A stretch of 8,809 nucleotides of DNA from Gammaproteobacteria bacterium (GCA_003476445.1 DMUF01000031.1:1-8809), one strand, 5' to 3'. Numbered from the stretch's first letter, positions 1 to 7,419 are shown. A program made the numbers and translations. Notes: a model not told the origin generated them from the letters alone.

Positions 1-25
1 GTTATCCACAATTTCTGTGGATAAC
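1..25. promoter_or_regulatory. Perfect inverted repeat with two consensus DnaA boxes
   Basis: Arms at 1-10 (GTTATCCACA) and 16-25 (TGTGGATAAC) are exact reverse complements around the five-base spacer ATTTC. Each arm contains TTATCCACA, which matches the established DnaA-box consensus TTATNCACA: one copy on the + strand at 2-10, one on the - strand at 16-24. The repeat ends six bases before the Shine-Dalgarno of the amidotransferase gene. It could be a DnaA-binding regulatory site, an operator for another dimeric regulator, or a 10-bp RNA hairpin just ahead of the ribosome binding site. No T-run follows, so it does not look like an intrinsic terminator. The repeat touches the window edge, so further boxes upstream cannot be excluded. 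The sequence itself is certain; its function is inferred. Confidence 0.55.
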
Positions 26-41
26 CCATCGAGGAGAAGCC

Positions 42-806
42 ATGCGCATCGGTATCCTGCGCACTGACTCGGTACTGGAAGGGCTGCAGCCCGCGCACGG
101 CGACTATCCGGCCATGTTCGCGGCCGTGCTGTCCGATCCGGCGGCTCTGCCTCCAGCGCTGAAGGGTGTGCCACCCGAGTTCGTCGAGTACGCGGCCCAC
201 GAAGGTGAGCTCCCGCCACCGGACGCCTGCGACGCGTACCTCATCACGGGAAGCCGGCACAGCGTGTACGACCCGTTGCCGTGGCTGCCGCCCTTGGTCG
301 CGTTCCTGCGCCAGGCCCTCGCTCTCGACCGCAAGATCATTGGCATCTGCTTTGGGCATCAGCTCATTGCGCATTTTTTCGGCGGCGAGACCGGCCCTGC
401 GGCAGTGGGCTGGTGCGTGGGTCTGCAGCAGAACCGGGTCAAGGCACGGTTACCCTGGATGAGCCCCGCGGTCGATACCTTTGCACTGCCGGCAAGCCAC
501 CGCGATCAGGTGCAGCGGCTGCCGGAGGGCGCGCTCCGTTTTGCCAGCACCGACTCCTGTCCCAACGCGGGCTTCGTTCTTGGTGACCGCGTCCTTGCGT
601 TGCAGTGTCATCCCGAGTTCACGCGTGCTTACGCGAATGATCTGCTTACGGTGCGCGAACCGGTCTTGGGTGCGGACCGGGTGGCCTCTGCCCGAACATC
701 TCTCGACTCGGCGTCAGACGCGCCGCTCGTTGCGCGCTGGATTCTCAACTTCCTGGCGGGTGCCCCCTCGGACACCGGGTCGCCTGTGGTATCGGAGGCA
801 ACATGA
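42..806 (+). CDS. Class I glutamine amidotransferase (GMP synthase-like GATase1 domain protein)
   Basis: This 254-residue protein is a stand-alone class I (triad) glutamine amidotransferase domain, predicted to hydrolyse glutamine and pass ammonia to an unidentified acceptor in the cytoplasm. The nucleophile elbow GICFGHQ places the catalytic cysteine at residue 103. LQCHPEF supplies His190 and Glu192, completing the Cys-His-Glu triad, and the oxyanion-side ITGSRHSVYD segment lies at about 68-77. An ASHRDQV stretch (151-157) is typical of the GMP synthase-like/YfeJ-type subfamily. There is no synthetase domain, so it is not GuaA or another fused enzyme. The ATG at 42 is preceded by GAGGAG at 31-36, five bases away. 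Its stop overlaps the next gene's start, implying coupled translation with the lipoprotein. Acceptor substrate and pathway are unknown. Family assignment is firm, exact function is not. Confidence 0.9.
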   Translation: MRIGILRTDSVLEGLQPAHGDYPAMFAAVLSDPAALPPALKGVPPEFVEYAAHEGELPPPDACDAYLITGSRHSVYDPLPWLPPLVAFLRQALALDRKIIGICFGHQLIAHFFGGETGPAAVGWCVGLQQNRVKARLPWMSPAVDTFALPASHRDQVQRLPEGALRFASTDSCPNAGFVLGDRVLALQCHPEFTRAYANDLLTVREPVLGADRVASARTSLDSASDAPLVARWILNFLAGAPSDTGSPVVSEAT

Positions 807-1705
807 AGCGAACGATCGCGGGCGCGCTGGCGGTTTTGCTGTTGCTCGGTGGCTGTGCGGTTCAGCTTGCCTACGACAACGTGGATCGTCTCGCACGCTG
901 GTTTGTCGGCGACTACATCGCGCTGTCGGAGACGCAGCGCTTCCGGTTCGACCAGGGTGTCGTTGACGTATGGGATTGGCATCGCGACGCTCACCTGGCG
1001 CGCTACGCCGACTTTCTCGAGGCGCTGCGCACGTCGCTCGCGGACGGTACGGACGTCGCAGAGATCGACGCCATTGTGAACACCGTCATTGGCTGGGCGG
1101 AAGAGATCGAGGCGCGCTCGCTGCCGACCGCGATCGAGCTGCTTTCGTCGTTGTCAGACGCGCAGGTCACCGAACTGCGGCGGCGGCTCGCGGCAGACAA
1201 CGGGGAGCTCGCGGAGGAGGAGATGGGCGAGTCGATTGAAGACAGCCAACGGCGCTGGCAGCGCGAAATGACGAGCAGAATGTCGCGCTTCACGGGCAGG
1301 CTGACATCCGCGCAGGAGGATTATCTTGCGGCGCAATCGGTGCGTTACCTTCCGGAGCGGGCGCTGTGGGCCGAGTACCGCGGGCGTTGGCAGGCGGACC
1401 TCTTGCGTCTGCTCGACGACCGCGCCGATGCGGAGCGTTTTGAGGCCGCGTTTCGCGTGCTCGCTGCCCGTCGCGAAGACTATTACGGAAGCGAGCTCAC
1501 CCAGATCTGGGAACACAATCGTGCGCTTTCGAGCGAGGTAACCGTGTGGTTACTCAATGATCTGACCGCGACGCAGCGCCGGCGCATGGACGAGCGGCTG
1601 AGTGATCTCGTGCTCGAGCTGCGCGAGCTTGCGTCGAAGGAGCGGTCCCGGGGCGGCGCGCCGGCAGACCCCGAGGGTCCGGCTTGCGCGGTGCAGAGCT
1701 GCTGA
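803..1705 (+). CDS. DUF6279-type outer-membrane lipoprotein
   Basis: The 300-residue product starts with a short positive N-region and a hydrophobic core (about 5-17) ending in the lipobox LGGC, with Cys18 as the predicted lipidated residue. Ala at position +2 gives no inner-membrane retention signal, so outer-membrane sorting is expected. The following YDNVDRLARWFVGDYIALSE region and overall helical, acidic/arginine-rich composition resemble DUF6279 lipoproteins, whose function I do not know. Four L-[ST]-x-x-Q motifs occur at 41-45, 117-121, 167-171 and 254-258, recalling the LTxxQ motif of Spy/CpxP chaperones; homology is not shown. The C-terminus ends CAVQSC, adding Cys295 and Cys300. The start ATG overlaps the upstream TGA as ATGA, with GGAGG at 794-798, so it probably forms an operon with the amidotransferase. 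Lipoprotein call is strong; family name is moderately sure. Confidence 0.85.
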   Translation: MKRTIAGALAVLLLLGGCAVQLAYDNVDRLARWFVGDYIALSETQRFRFDQGVVDVWDWHRDAHLARYADFLEALRTSLADGTDVAEIDAIVNTVIGWAEEIEARSLPTAIELLSSLSDAQVTELRRRLAADNGELAEEEMGESIEDSQRRWQREMTSRMSRFTGRLTSAQEDYLAAQSVRYLPERALWAEYRGRWQADLLRLLDDRADAERFEAAFRVLAARREDYYGSELTQIWEHNRALSSEVTVWLLNDLTATQRRRMDERLSDLVLELRELASKERSRGGAPADPEGPACAVQSC

Positions 1706-1727
1706 TCGCGCGACATGCTCAGCGGCT
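1697..1727. terminator. Possible bidirectional hairpin between convergent genes
   Basis: A nine-base-pair stem pairs 1697-1705 with 1719-1727, including one G-T (G-U in RNA) wobble at 1700/1724, around a 13-base loop. The stop codon of the + strand lipoprotein gene (1703-1705) and the complement of the tamB stop codon (1719-1721) sit opposite each other at the top of the stem. Only 13 bases separate the two genes. No T-run follows on either strand, so a classic intrinsic terminator is not supported. It may slow or end convergent transcripts, or be a by-product of the two TGA codons. Confidence 0.25.
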
Positions 1728-4700
1728 GAAGGAGTACAGCACGTCGACCGCGCTCTCCACGCCCGAGATGGCCTCGATGAAGACCTTGGGGGTCAGTCGG
1801 TAGCGCAATCTCAGCGTGTTCACCCGATCGAAGGTCGAGACGCCATAGCGCAGGTAGAGGGCGGGTGTTAGATAGCCGCTCAGCTGGACTTCGGTTCCAC
1901 CCTCCACCTTGCGCGAGTCAACCTGAAAATCTTCGATTCCCAGACGCCCGAGCACTTTGCCGGTGGCCTTTCCCGCGCCGGCGACGCCGAGCTGCATCAT
2001 GGCGCTGCCCAGCGCGAGCTCGTTGTCTTCCCCGTCGGCGGACCCGTTGGCGGGCGACTTTGCCGGCGCGCGCCCGGTCAGCAGGTAATACAGGGCGCGG
2101 CTCTCAGGCATGGTGGGCTGCGAGAACACCTTGAGCTGCGGTTCCTTCGCATCCCCGCGCACTTCGACGCCGACGGTGACCGGCTCATCCTCAATGCGGC
2201 GCACGGCAGTGATGCGCAGGCCTGGTCGTGCGAGTGGTCCGCGAAACAGCAGGGTGCCCTCTGTGATGTCGAGACGCTGCCCGTAGGCGGTGTAACGACC
2301 GGAAATGATGTTGACGTCACCGCGTCCGCGCAGGGCCGTTCCGGGTTCACGCAGCAGGCGCAGCGAACCGCTAAGCCGTGCATCGGCGCCGAGACCGCGC
2401 AGGTGCACGCGTTCGCCGAGTAGCAGCTCCAGGTCGACGCTGTAATCGATACCCGGGTCCGGGGGCGCCTGTCCGATAATGACGGTGTCGCTGGATACGC
2501 TGATGGCGGTCTGCGGCAGGTGCTCCAGATCTACTTCCGCCTCCGGAATCTGCACGCGCCCGCGAATCCGCGCGAGCGTCGGATCGAGCGCGACCGTGAT
2601 GTCCGGCACGACCCGAATCCGCGTTCCCGGGCGCGGCTCGACGAGCAGCTCGTCGGCGCGAAGCCTTAAATCTGCGGTCCAGTCATCACCCTTGAAGTGC
2701 AGTTTGCCGTCGATATCGCCGGCGCCCGCGCGGGTGCGCAGGCGGCCGTCGAACGTGGCGTCGGTGTCCGCGAAGCGCAGGGTGAGCCGCAGATCCTCGA
2801 TCGGTTCCGGCAGGTCCTCGTGCGCAAACCGCCCGTTCTCGACGGCAATCTCGCCGGCAAGCGTCGGGGCATCCGCGCGCCCGCCAAGTGTGACATGACC
2901 AGCGAACTGTCCCGCGCCTTCAAGCGTTCCTGGCACGGTTCGGAGCAGGGGACCGATATCGATGTTCGCGATGGATACCTCACCAGCCAGCGCGGCGTGG
3001 CTCGTAACCTGATCAAGCAGCAGCGTTCCGGCGAGCCGTCCTTCGTCTCCCGTGCGAGCGGAGCCGGTCAAGCGGAACCCGGCTGCTTCCGAGCGCGCAG
3101 TAACCTCGAGCTCGTGCACGTCGAAAGGGATCGCTTCACCCGCTGCCAACGATTCGATGCGCAGGTCGTCCGCTGTCAGCCGTGCCGTGAGGTCGATGGG
3201 GCGTGGGGTTTGGTGTGCGGCGTCGAGTTCGAAACCGAATGTGCCGGTGAGATTGACCTCGGGTGGAAGCCATGCCGCGACCAAAGCGACCGGCAGGTCG
3301 CGAGCTCGTACCGAGATACCCTCGATTGTGTTCGGGGCGATGCGGGCGCGCTGGCGACTGCACGCGGCCGCGCCCTGAGCGCGCAGGCAGAAGGGTTCCA
3401 TCGAAAGACGACGGTCTGACGTGACCCACGTGAGCGCCAGTGGTTGTTCAAGCTGCCAGTGGGGCAGCGGGTCCGGTGGATTGAGATCCAGCTGGCTGCA
3501 CCGCCCGGACCAGTCGCCCCGCGCGGTGGCGCTGCCGTTGCAGCGCAGCGCGAGCGCGATGTCACCGATGTCCGCATCGATGGCGAAGGCGTGGCCCTTG
3601 GTCGTGCCGGAGAGCACGGCGGTCAGATGGTTTGCCTCGAGCCCTGGCAATGCGAGCCCGCGTCCCGCCAGCCGCAGTTCGTTGGAGGTGTCGCTCTGGC
3701 CGCGCCAGCGAACGTCAATGTCGAGCGTGCTGGCAGACCAGTCGCGCAGTGCAAGATTTGTCATCCGCAGGGTGCCGCCCAGGTGCGGGTGGTCTGGGGT
3801 TCCCGTTAGGCGAACGCTGCCACTACCCTGGCCGCGGGCGTCGGGCAACGTGGCTGCGGCAGAGAGCAGCTCCAGCGTGCCGCTGACGTCGAGTTCTGTG
3901 CCGACCGAACCCGTGATCTGGAATCGATTGCCGCTGCTTGCGAGGACGAGGTCGTCGAAGCGCGTTGTGCCGTTTGACTCGAGCATGACATTCCCCGCGA
4001 GCGTTGCGGGTCGGTCGGCGACCGTGCCAGCGAGTTCGAGCTGCGCGTGGGCGGTCGGTCCTGCGTCTGTCACCTCCCCGCGCGTAGTCAGAGCGCCCTG
4101 CACCGTGCACCCGGGCGCTTTGCGCCAGCGCGGCAGGCACACGTCGCTGAGTGTCCATGCCAGCTGCCAGCGCCAGGGTGCAACGAGCGCCAGCGTGCCG
4201 GTCACCGCCGTGCGCCCGGATTCTCCGTCGAGTGTTGCGCTCGCGATCTCGAGATCCTGGTCCGGCGCCCAGCGCAGCTCCGCCGCGAGCCGGTTGCTGC
4301 CGATCCACGGTGAGCCGGTCTTGGCCGCAAACCGAGCGGTGGCGCCTTGCCGATCGCCGTCGATGGTCAGTACCGCGTCGTCAAGGACGCCTAGGTCTTT
4401 GTCATTCGGCAGCGTCAGCGGACCCTGGGCCTGCACCTCAACGCGGAAGGGCAGGGATTCGTCTTGCAGCGTGACGGTGCCCTTCGCTGTGAGCGGCCAG
4501 TCGCCGTCCATGTCGGCTTCGACCGTGAGCTGGCTGAGATCGCCCTGCGCGCGGGCGCGCAAGCGCGGCCAGCCGGCGCGCAGGACCGTTGCCTGCACCG
4601 CGAGCGGCAGCGTGCGTTCGAAGCCGAGGGTGCCGGAAGCGCTGAGCGCGAACTCGTCGAAGCGCGCTTCGAGGCGCGAAATCTCGACGCTGCGGCTGCG

Positions 4701-5174
4701 CAGCGAGAGCGCGAATTCCACGTCGGCAAAGGCCCGCGTTTCTGCGCCATCGGATCGAAGTTCGATGTGCCGCACCTCTGCCGCCGCCACATCGACACCG
4801 AGCGGCAGGTCGAGTGGCGTGATCTCGGTTGCGGTAGTGCCACCATCACTCTGTGTTTCAAGCCTGACGGTATCCGCGGTCAATGTCCGCAAACAAAGTA
4901 GAAACCGCGCGAGGCACCCCGGATCAAGCTGCCATGCGAGGTTCTCAGCGGCATAAACACGCTGTCCGTCGTCAAAGCGCAGGCTCGCGATGCGCCCCCG
5001 CAGCAGCGTGCCCGAGCGTCCCTCCAGACGCAGTGCGGGAATGCTGCGCTCGAGCGCAGCCGCGACGACGGCTGCGCCGGGCTCGCTGCCTGCAAAACGG
5101 ACGGCGCCGAAGGCGAGCAGTCCGGTGCCTACCAGCAAGATCGCGCACAGTGCGAGTCGGCCGCGCGTTCTCAT
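1719..5174 (-). CDS. tamB: TamB, inner-membrane-anchored subunit of the translocation and assembly module
   Basis: This 1151-residue protein is a full-length TamB, somewhat shorter than the roughly 1260 residues of E. coli TamB. It has one N-terminal membrane segment (about 6-28), then a very long periplasmic body of alternating beta strands rich in GTL/LAG/DG motifs, expected to fold as a hydrophobic groove spanning the periplasm. The TamB/DUF490 C-terminal domain begins near residue 780 and includes YYLLTGRAP (1029-1037), the GYLTPALYLRYGV segment (about 1100-1112) and a terminal LYSFSR. Known roles of the family are outer-membrane protein assembly with TamA and anterograde phospholipid transport. 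Its ATG overlaps the tamA stop as ATGA, so the two are translationally coupled. Nine cysteines are present: Cys10 in the membrane segment and four closely spaced pairs at 87/94, 346/356, 545/559 and 596/605, with none in the C-terminal 546 residues. Confidence 0.95.
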   Translation of the reverse strand: MRTRGRLALCAILLVGTGLLAFGAVRFAGSEPGAAVVAAALERSIPALRLEGRSGTLLRGRIASLRFDDGQRVYAAENLAWQLDPGCLARFLLCLRTLTADTVRLETQSDGGTTATEITPLDLPLGVDVAAAEVRHIELRSDGAETRAFADVEFALSLRSRSVEISRLEARFDEFALSASGTLGFERTLPLAVQATVLRAGWPRLRARAQGDLSQLTVEADMDGDWPLTAKGTVTLQDESLPFRVEVQAQGPLTLPNDKDLGVLDDAVLTIDGDRQGATARFAAKTGSPWIGSNRLAAELRWAPDQDLEIASATLDGESGRTAVTGTLALVAPWRWQLAWTLSDVCLPRWRKAPGCTVQGALTTRGEVTDAGPTAHAQLELAGTVADRPATLAGNVMLESNGTTRFDDLVLASSGNRFQITGSVGTELDVSGTLELLSAAATLPDARGQGSGSVRLTGTPDHPHLGGTLRMTNLALRDWSASTLDIDVRWRGQSDTSNELRLAGRGLALPGLEANHLTAVLSGTTKGHAFAIDADIGDIALALRCNGSATARGDWSGRCSQLDLNPPDPLPHWQLEQPLALTWVTSDRRLSMEPFCLRAQGAAACSRQRARIAPNTIEGISVRARDLPVALVAAWLPPEVNLTGTFGFELDAAHQTPRPIDLTARLTADDLRIESLAAGEAIPFDVHELEVTARSEAAGFRLTGSARTGDEGRLAGTLLLDQVTSHAALAGEVSIANIDIGPLLRTVPGTLEGAGQFAGHVTLGGRADAPTLAGEIAVENGRFAHEDLPEPIEDLRLTLRFADTDATFDGRLRTRAGAGDIDGKLHFKGDDWTADLRLRADELLVEPRPGTRIRVVPDITVALDPTLARIRGRVQIPEAEVDLEHLPQTAISVSSDTVIIGQAPPDPGIDYSVDLELLLGERVHLRGLGADARLSGSLRLLREPGTALRGRGDVNIISGRYTAYGQRLDITEGTLLFRGPLARPGLRITAVRRIEDEPVTVGVEVRGDAKEPQLKVFSQPTMPESRALYYLLTGRAPAKSPANGSADGEDNELALGSAMMQLGVAGAGKATGKVLGRLGIEDFQVDSRKVEGGTEVQLSGYLTPALYLRYGVSTFDRVNTLRLRYRLTPKVFIEAISGVESAVDVLYSFSR

Positions 5175-6892
5175 AGGGGTGGCTCCACGCTGACGTGGAG
5201 TTTGATGCTGCCTTTGTCCTGATCGCTGATCGGCATGGCGATATCAAAGCGTATCTGCCCGATCGGCGAGCGCCAGCGCAGACCGATGCCCGCGCTCTGA
5301 TACAGGTCGTCGCTGTCCTCTGTGAAGGCTCCGCCGCCGTCCACGAACGCAGCGACACGCCATGCCGGGCGCACGCGGCGCGAGACTTCAACGCTGCCGA
5401 CCGCGAGATATTTGCCGCCGATGATCTTGCCGTTCACGTCGCGCGGCGCGAGCGTCTGGTAGTCGTAGCCGCGGATGCTCTGGTCGCCCCCCGCGTAGAA
5501 GCGCAGCGACGCAGGAACTTCGTTGAAGGCGTTGGTCCAGATCGCGCCGAGCTCTGCGCGCAGCAGGAGGCGAAACAGGTCGTCTTCGGAGGCGCGAAGC
5601 AGGGCGCCGCCGCCGCGCCAGCGCACGAAGTCGGCGGGCGCGCCCACCGCGCTATCGCTCAGATCCACGCTGCTCCAGATGCGGCTGCCGCGCCCTGGGT
5701 CAAGCCCGGGTGCGATTGCCGCGCGGGATAAGCTGACCGCTGGCATCAGGTAGGCCACATCCTTTTGCGTTTCGCTGCCGACCCGGTAGCGCTCAAGTTC
5801 TGCACTGAGCCCGTAGCGAAAGGACCAGTCGCTGAAAATTCTCATCGCGTGGGCGACGCCGGCCGTGGCGGTGAGCGACTCGGTGTCGGCGATATCCTTG
5901 CCCTGCAGCCCCGCGGTCACCTCAAAGACATCGTCCAGAGGATCGCTGTGCGGAATGCGCCAGGTGGATTCGAGCGATTGCTGTGTACCGGATGCTTCGA
6001 CATCGATCGACAGCGCATCGCCGCGTGAATTGAGTAGCGGCGAGTGGCGACCAAAGCGCAGGCGCAGCTCTGAGTCGGTGCTGAATCCCGCGCCCACGTC
6101 GTAGCGGGTCTCCGTGACATCGGCCGCGAGAATGTCGATATCCGCGCGATCCGCTTCGGTTTCATCGATCCGGATCGCGAGCTCGCGAAAGTAGCCAGTA
6201 TCGCGCAGGCGCTGCTCGAAACGCATGAGCGCTGCGGCGTCGAACCAGTCGCCCGAGCGAAACGGCGCCAGTCGCAGTAAGCGGGAGGCATCGAGCTGAG
6301 AACCTGACAGGCGGATATCCCCAATGCGGCTGCGCGGCCCGGGCGCGAGATCGAGGACGGCCTGTGCTTCGCGCCGGATCGGATCGATGCGCAGCTCCGC
6401 CCGCCGGTAGCGGGGATGCAGGAATCCGGCGCGGCGGCAGGCCTGCAGCAGGTCCTCGCGCAGTTCGTCATAGGCTGCGTGCGAGAGGGGTGTGCCGGGC
6501 GCGAAAGGCGTGGTCTTCAGCAGGGCATCAATTTCGGGAAGTGCGCGCGCGGCCGGGTCGATCCGGATATCAGCCTCGATCCAACCGATTCGCGGCCCCG
6601 GGTCAACGCGGAGCACGGTCTTGCCGCTCCGCGTCTCCACGCGAAAGGTGGATTCGTACCAGCCAAAGGGCTGAAGCCCCGCATCCAGCGCGTCACGAAG
6701 CTGGCGCTCGAGGCGCCCGGAGGGACCCGGTGCAGCTGGATTCAGGTCGCCGAGGTGCAGCCGCACGTTCTCGGCGGCGGCGCGATCGAGGCCTTTGATC
6801 ACGAACGCGGGTGCGCGCTCCTCGGCATAACCCGTGGCCGCGAGGCCGCACAGCAGCGCGGTGAACAGAAGTCGGCGAATCAGTGCGCGCAT
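5171..6892 (-). CDS. tamA: TamA, Omp85-family outer-membrane barrel of the translocation and assembly module
   Basis: The 573-residue product matches the usual TamA size (about 577 in E. coli). A signal peptide occupies about 1-23 with a likely cut after GYA. Three POTRA-like domains follow at roughly 28-98, 101-183 and 187-262, then a 16-strand-type Omp85 barrel to the end. The hallmark Omp85 motif appears as FYAGGDQSIRGYDY, with IRGY at 473-476, very like other TamA proteins. I chose the ATG at 6892 because it begins the signal peptide directly; an in-frame start at 7003 would add 37 residues that are not signal-like and would overlap the upstream gene. No good Shine-Dalgarno is visible before 6892. 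The gene lies 28 bases after the DUF188 gene and overlaps tamB by four bases, so reading from an upstream promoter and coupling are likely. The terminal residue is Leu, not the Phe typical of many outer-membrane proteins. Confidence 0.95.
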   Translation of the reverse strand: MRALIRRLLFTALLCGLAATGYAEERAPAFVIKGLDRAAAENVRLHLGDLNPAAPGPSGRLERQLRDALDAGLQPFGWYESTFRVETRSGKTVLRVDPGPRIGWIEADIRIDPAARALPEIDALLKTTPFAPGTPLSHAAYDELREDLLQACRRAGFLHPRYRRAELRIDPIRREAQAVLDLAPGPRSRIGDIRLSGSQLDASRLLRLAPFRSGDWFDAAALMRFEQRLRDTGYFRELAIRIDETEADRADIDILAADVTETRYDVGAGFSTDSELRLRFGRHSPLLNSRGDALSIDVEASGTQQSLESTWRIPHSDPLDDVFEVTAGLQGKDIADTESLTATAGVAHAMRIFSDWSFRYGLSAELERYRVGSETQKDVAYLMPAVSLSRAAIAPGLDPGRGSRIWSSVDLSDSAVGAPADFVRWRGGGALLRASEDDLFRLLLRAELGAIWTNAFNEVPASLRFYAGGDQSIRGYDYQTLAPRDVNGKIIGGKYLAVGSVEVSRRVRPAWRVAAFVDGGGAFTEDSDDLYQSAGIGLRWRSPIGQIRFDIAMPISDQDKGSIKLHVSVEPPL

Positions 6893-6920
6893 GGTGCCAG
6901 GCTCGGAAGCGTCGCCGCGA

Positions 6921-7370
6921 TCAGCTGCCGCGTCGCGCCAGCCAGCGATCCAGGTGATCGGCGAAGGCCTTGCGGTCGTTGGCCGAGAGGGGCGGTGGAC
7001 CACCGGTATGAATGCCGCTGCCGCGCAGGGTATCCATGAAGTCGCGCATGTTCAGGCGGGCGCGCACGTTCTCCGTGGTCAGAAGCTCGCCGCGCGGGCT
7101 GAGCGCGAGCGCTCCGCGCGCGATGACGTCGGCGGCCAGGGGAATGTCGCTGGTGATGACGAGATCACCGGCGGCGACTTTTTCCACGATAGCCTGATCA
7201 GCCACATCGAAACCGCCCGGCACGATTCTCTGTTGCAGGTAGGGCGACGGAGGAATCCGCAGCGCGTGGTTCGCAATCAGCGTCGTTTGCACCGCGGTGC
7301 GCATAGCCGCGCGGAACAGGATCTCGCGAATGGGTGCCGGGCAGGCGTCGGCGTCGACCCAGATCTTCAT
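6921..7370 (-). CDS. yaiI: YaiI/YqxD family protein (DUF188, UPF0178, PIN-like)
   Basis: This 149-residue protein closely resembles E. coli YaiI (about 152 residues) along its whole length. It opens with MKIWVDADACP, carries FDVAD at 54-58, GDLVITSDIPLAAD at 68-81 and MRDFMDTLRGSGIHTGG at 108-124. Conserved acidic residues Asp6, Asp8, Asp55, Asp58 and Asp75 fit the PIN-like nuclease fold proposed for the family, but no activity is established and a nuclease role is only inferred. The start at 7370 is fixed by the family N-terminus and by GAGGAG seven bases upstream. The reading frame stays open far upstream, opposite the synthetase gene, but that extension has no family match. It is the first gene of the probable minus-strand group with tamA and tamB. 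Confidence 0.93.
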   Translation of the reverse strand: MKIWVDADACPAPIREILFRAAMRTAVQTTLIANHALRIPPSPYLQQRIVPGGFDVADQAIVEKVAAGDLVITSDIPLAADVIARGALALSPRGELLTTENVRARLNMRDFMDTLRGSGIHTGGPPPLSANDRKAFADHLDRWLARRGS

Positions 7371-7377
7371 GCGTGGG

Positions 7378-7383
7378 CTCCTC
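7378..7383 (-). promoter_or_regulatory. Ribosome binding site of the DUF188 gene
   Basis: The minus strand reads GAGGAG here, seven bases before the ATG at 7370. This decides the start against a much longer open frame that continues upstream through the divergent gene. Confidence 0.7.
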
Positions 7384-7393
7384 GTCAGATGGC

Positions 7394-7399
7394 TAGAAT
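7394..7399 (+). promoter_or_regulatory. Candidate -10 box for the acyl-CoA synthetase gene
   Basis: TAGAAT matches five of six positions of the sigma-70 -10 consensus TATAAT and stands out in a G+C-rich region. Transcription would begin near 7406, giving a leader of about 19 bases before the ATG at 7425. No good -35 box is found at the usual 16-18 base spacing, so the call is weak. Its upstream part would overlap the start region of the divergent DUF188 gene. Confidence 0.3.
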
Positions 7400-7413
7400 G
7401 CGCGTTTTCGAGC

Positions 7414-7419
7414 GAGGGA
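7414..7419 (+). promoter_or_regulatory. Ribosome binding site of the acyl-CoA synthetase gene
   Basis: GAGGGA lies five bases before the ATG at 7425. Two in-frame ATGs further upstream, at 7389 and 7398, lack such a site and would add 12 or 9 residues, so 7425 is preferred. Confidence 0.6.

Noticed and set aside
1..25. Reading the left-edge palindrome as an intrinsic terminator of an upstream gene
   Set aside because: The stem is stable enough but is followed by CCCATCG rather than a T-run, and it sits right next to a translation start.
2697..3419. A 240-codon open frame on the + strand opposite tamB
   Set aside because: No domain, signal peptide or ribosome binding site was recognised; it is antisense to the well-supported TamB frame.
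3421..4956. A 511-codon open frame on the + strand opposite tamB
   Set aside because: Its translation is serine/arginine/alanine-rich with no recognisable domain, lies fully antisense to a clear TamB, and is a usual by-product of high-G+C coding DNA.
5171..7003. A longer TamA starting at 7003
   Set aside because: The 37 added residues are not signal-like and overlap the DUF188 gene; the ATG at 6892 begins a normal signal peptide and gives the usual TamA length.
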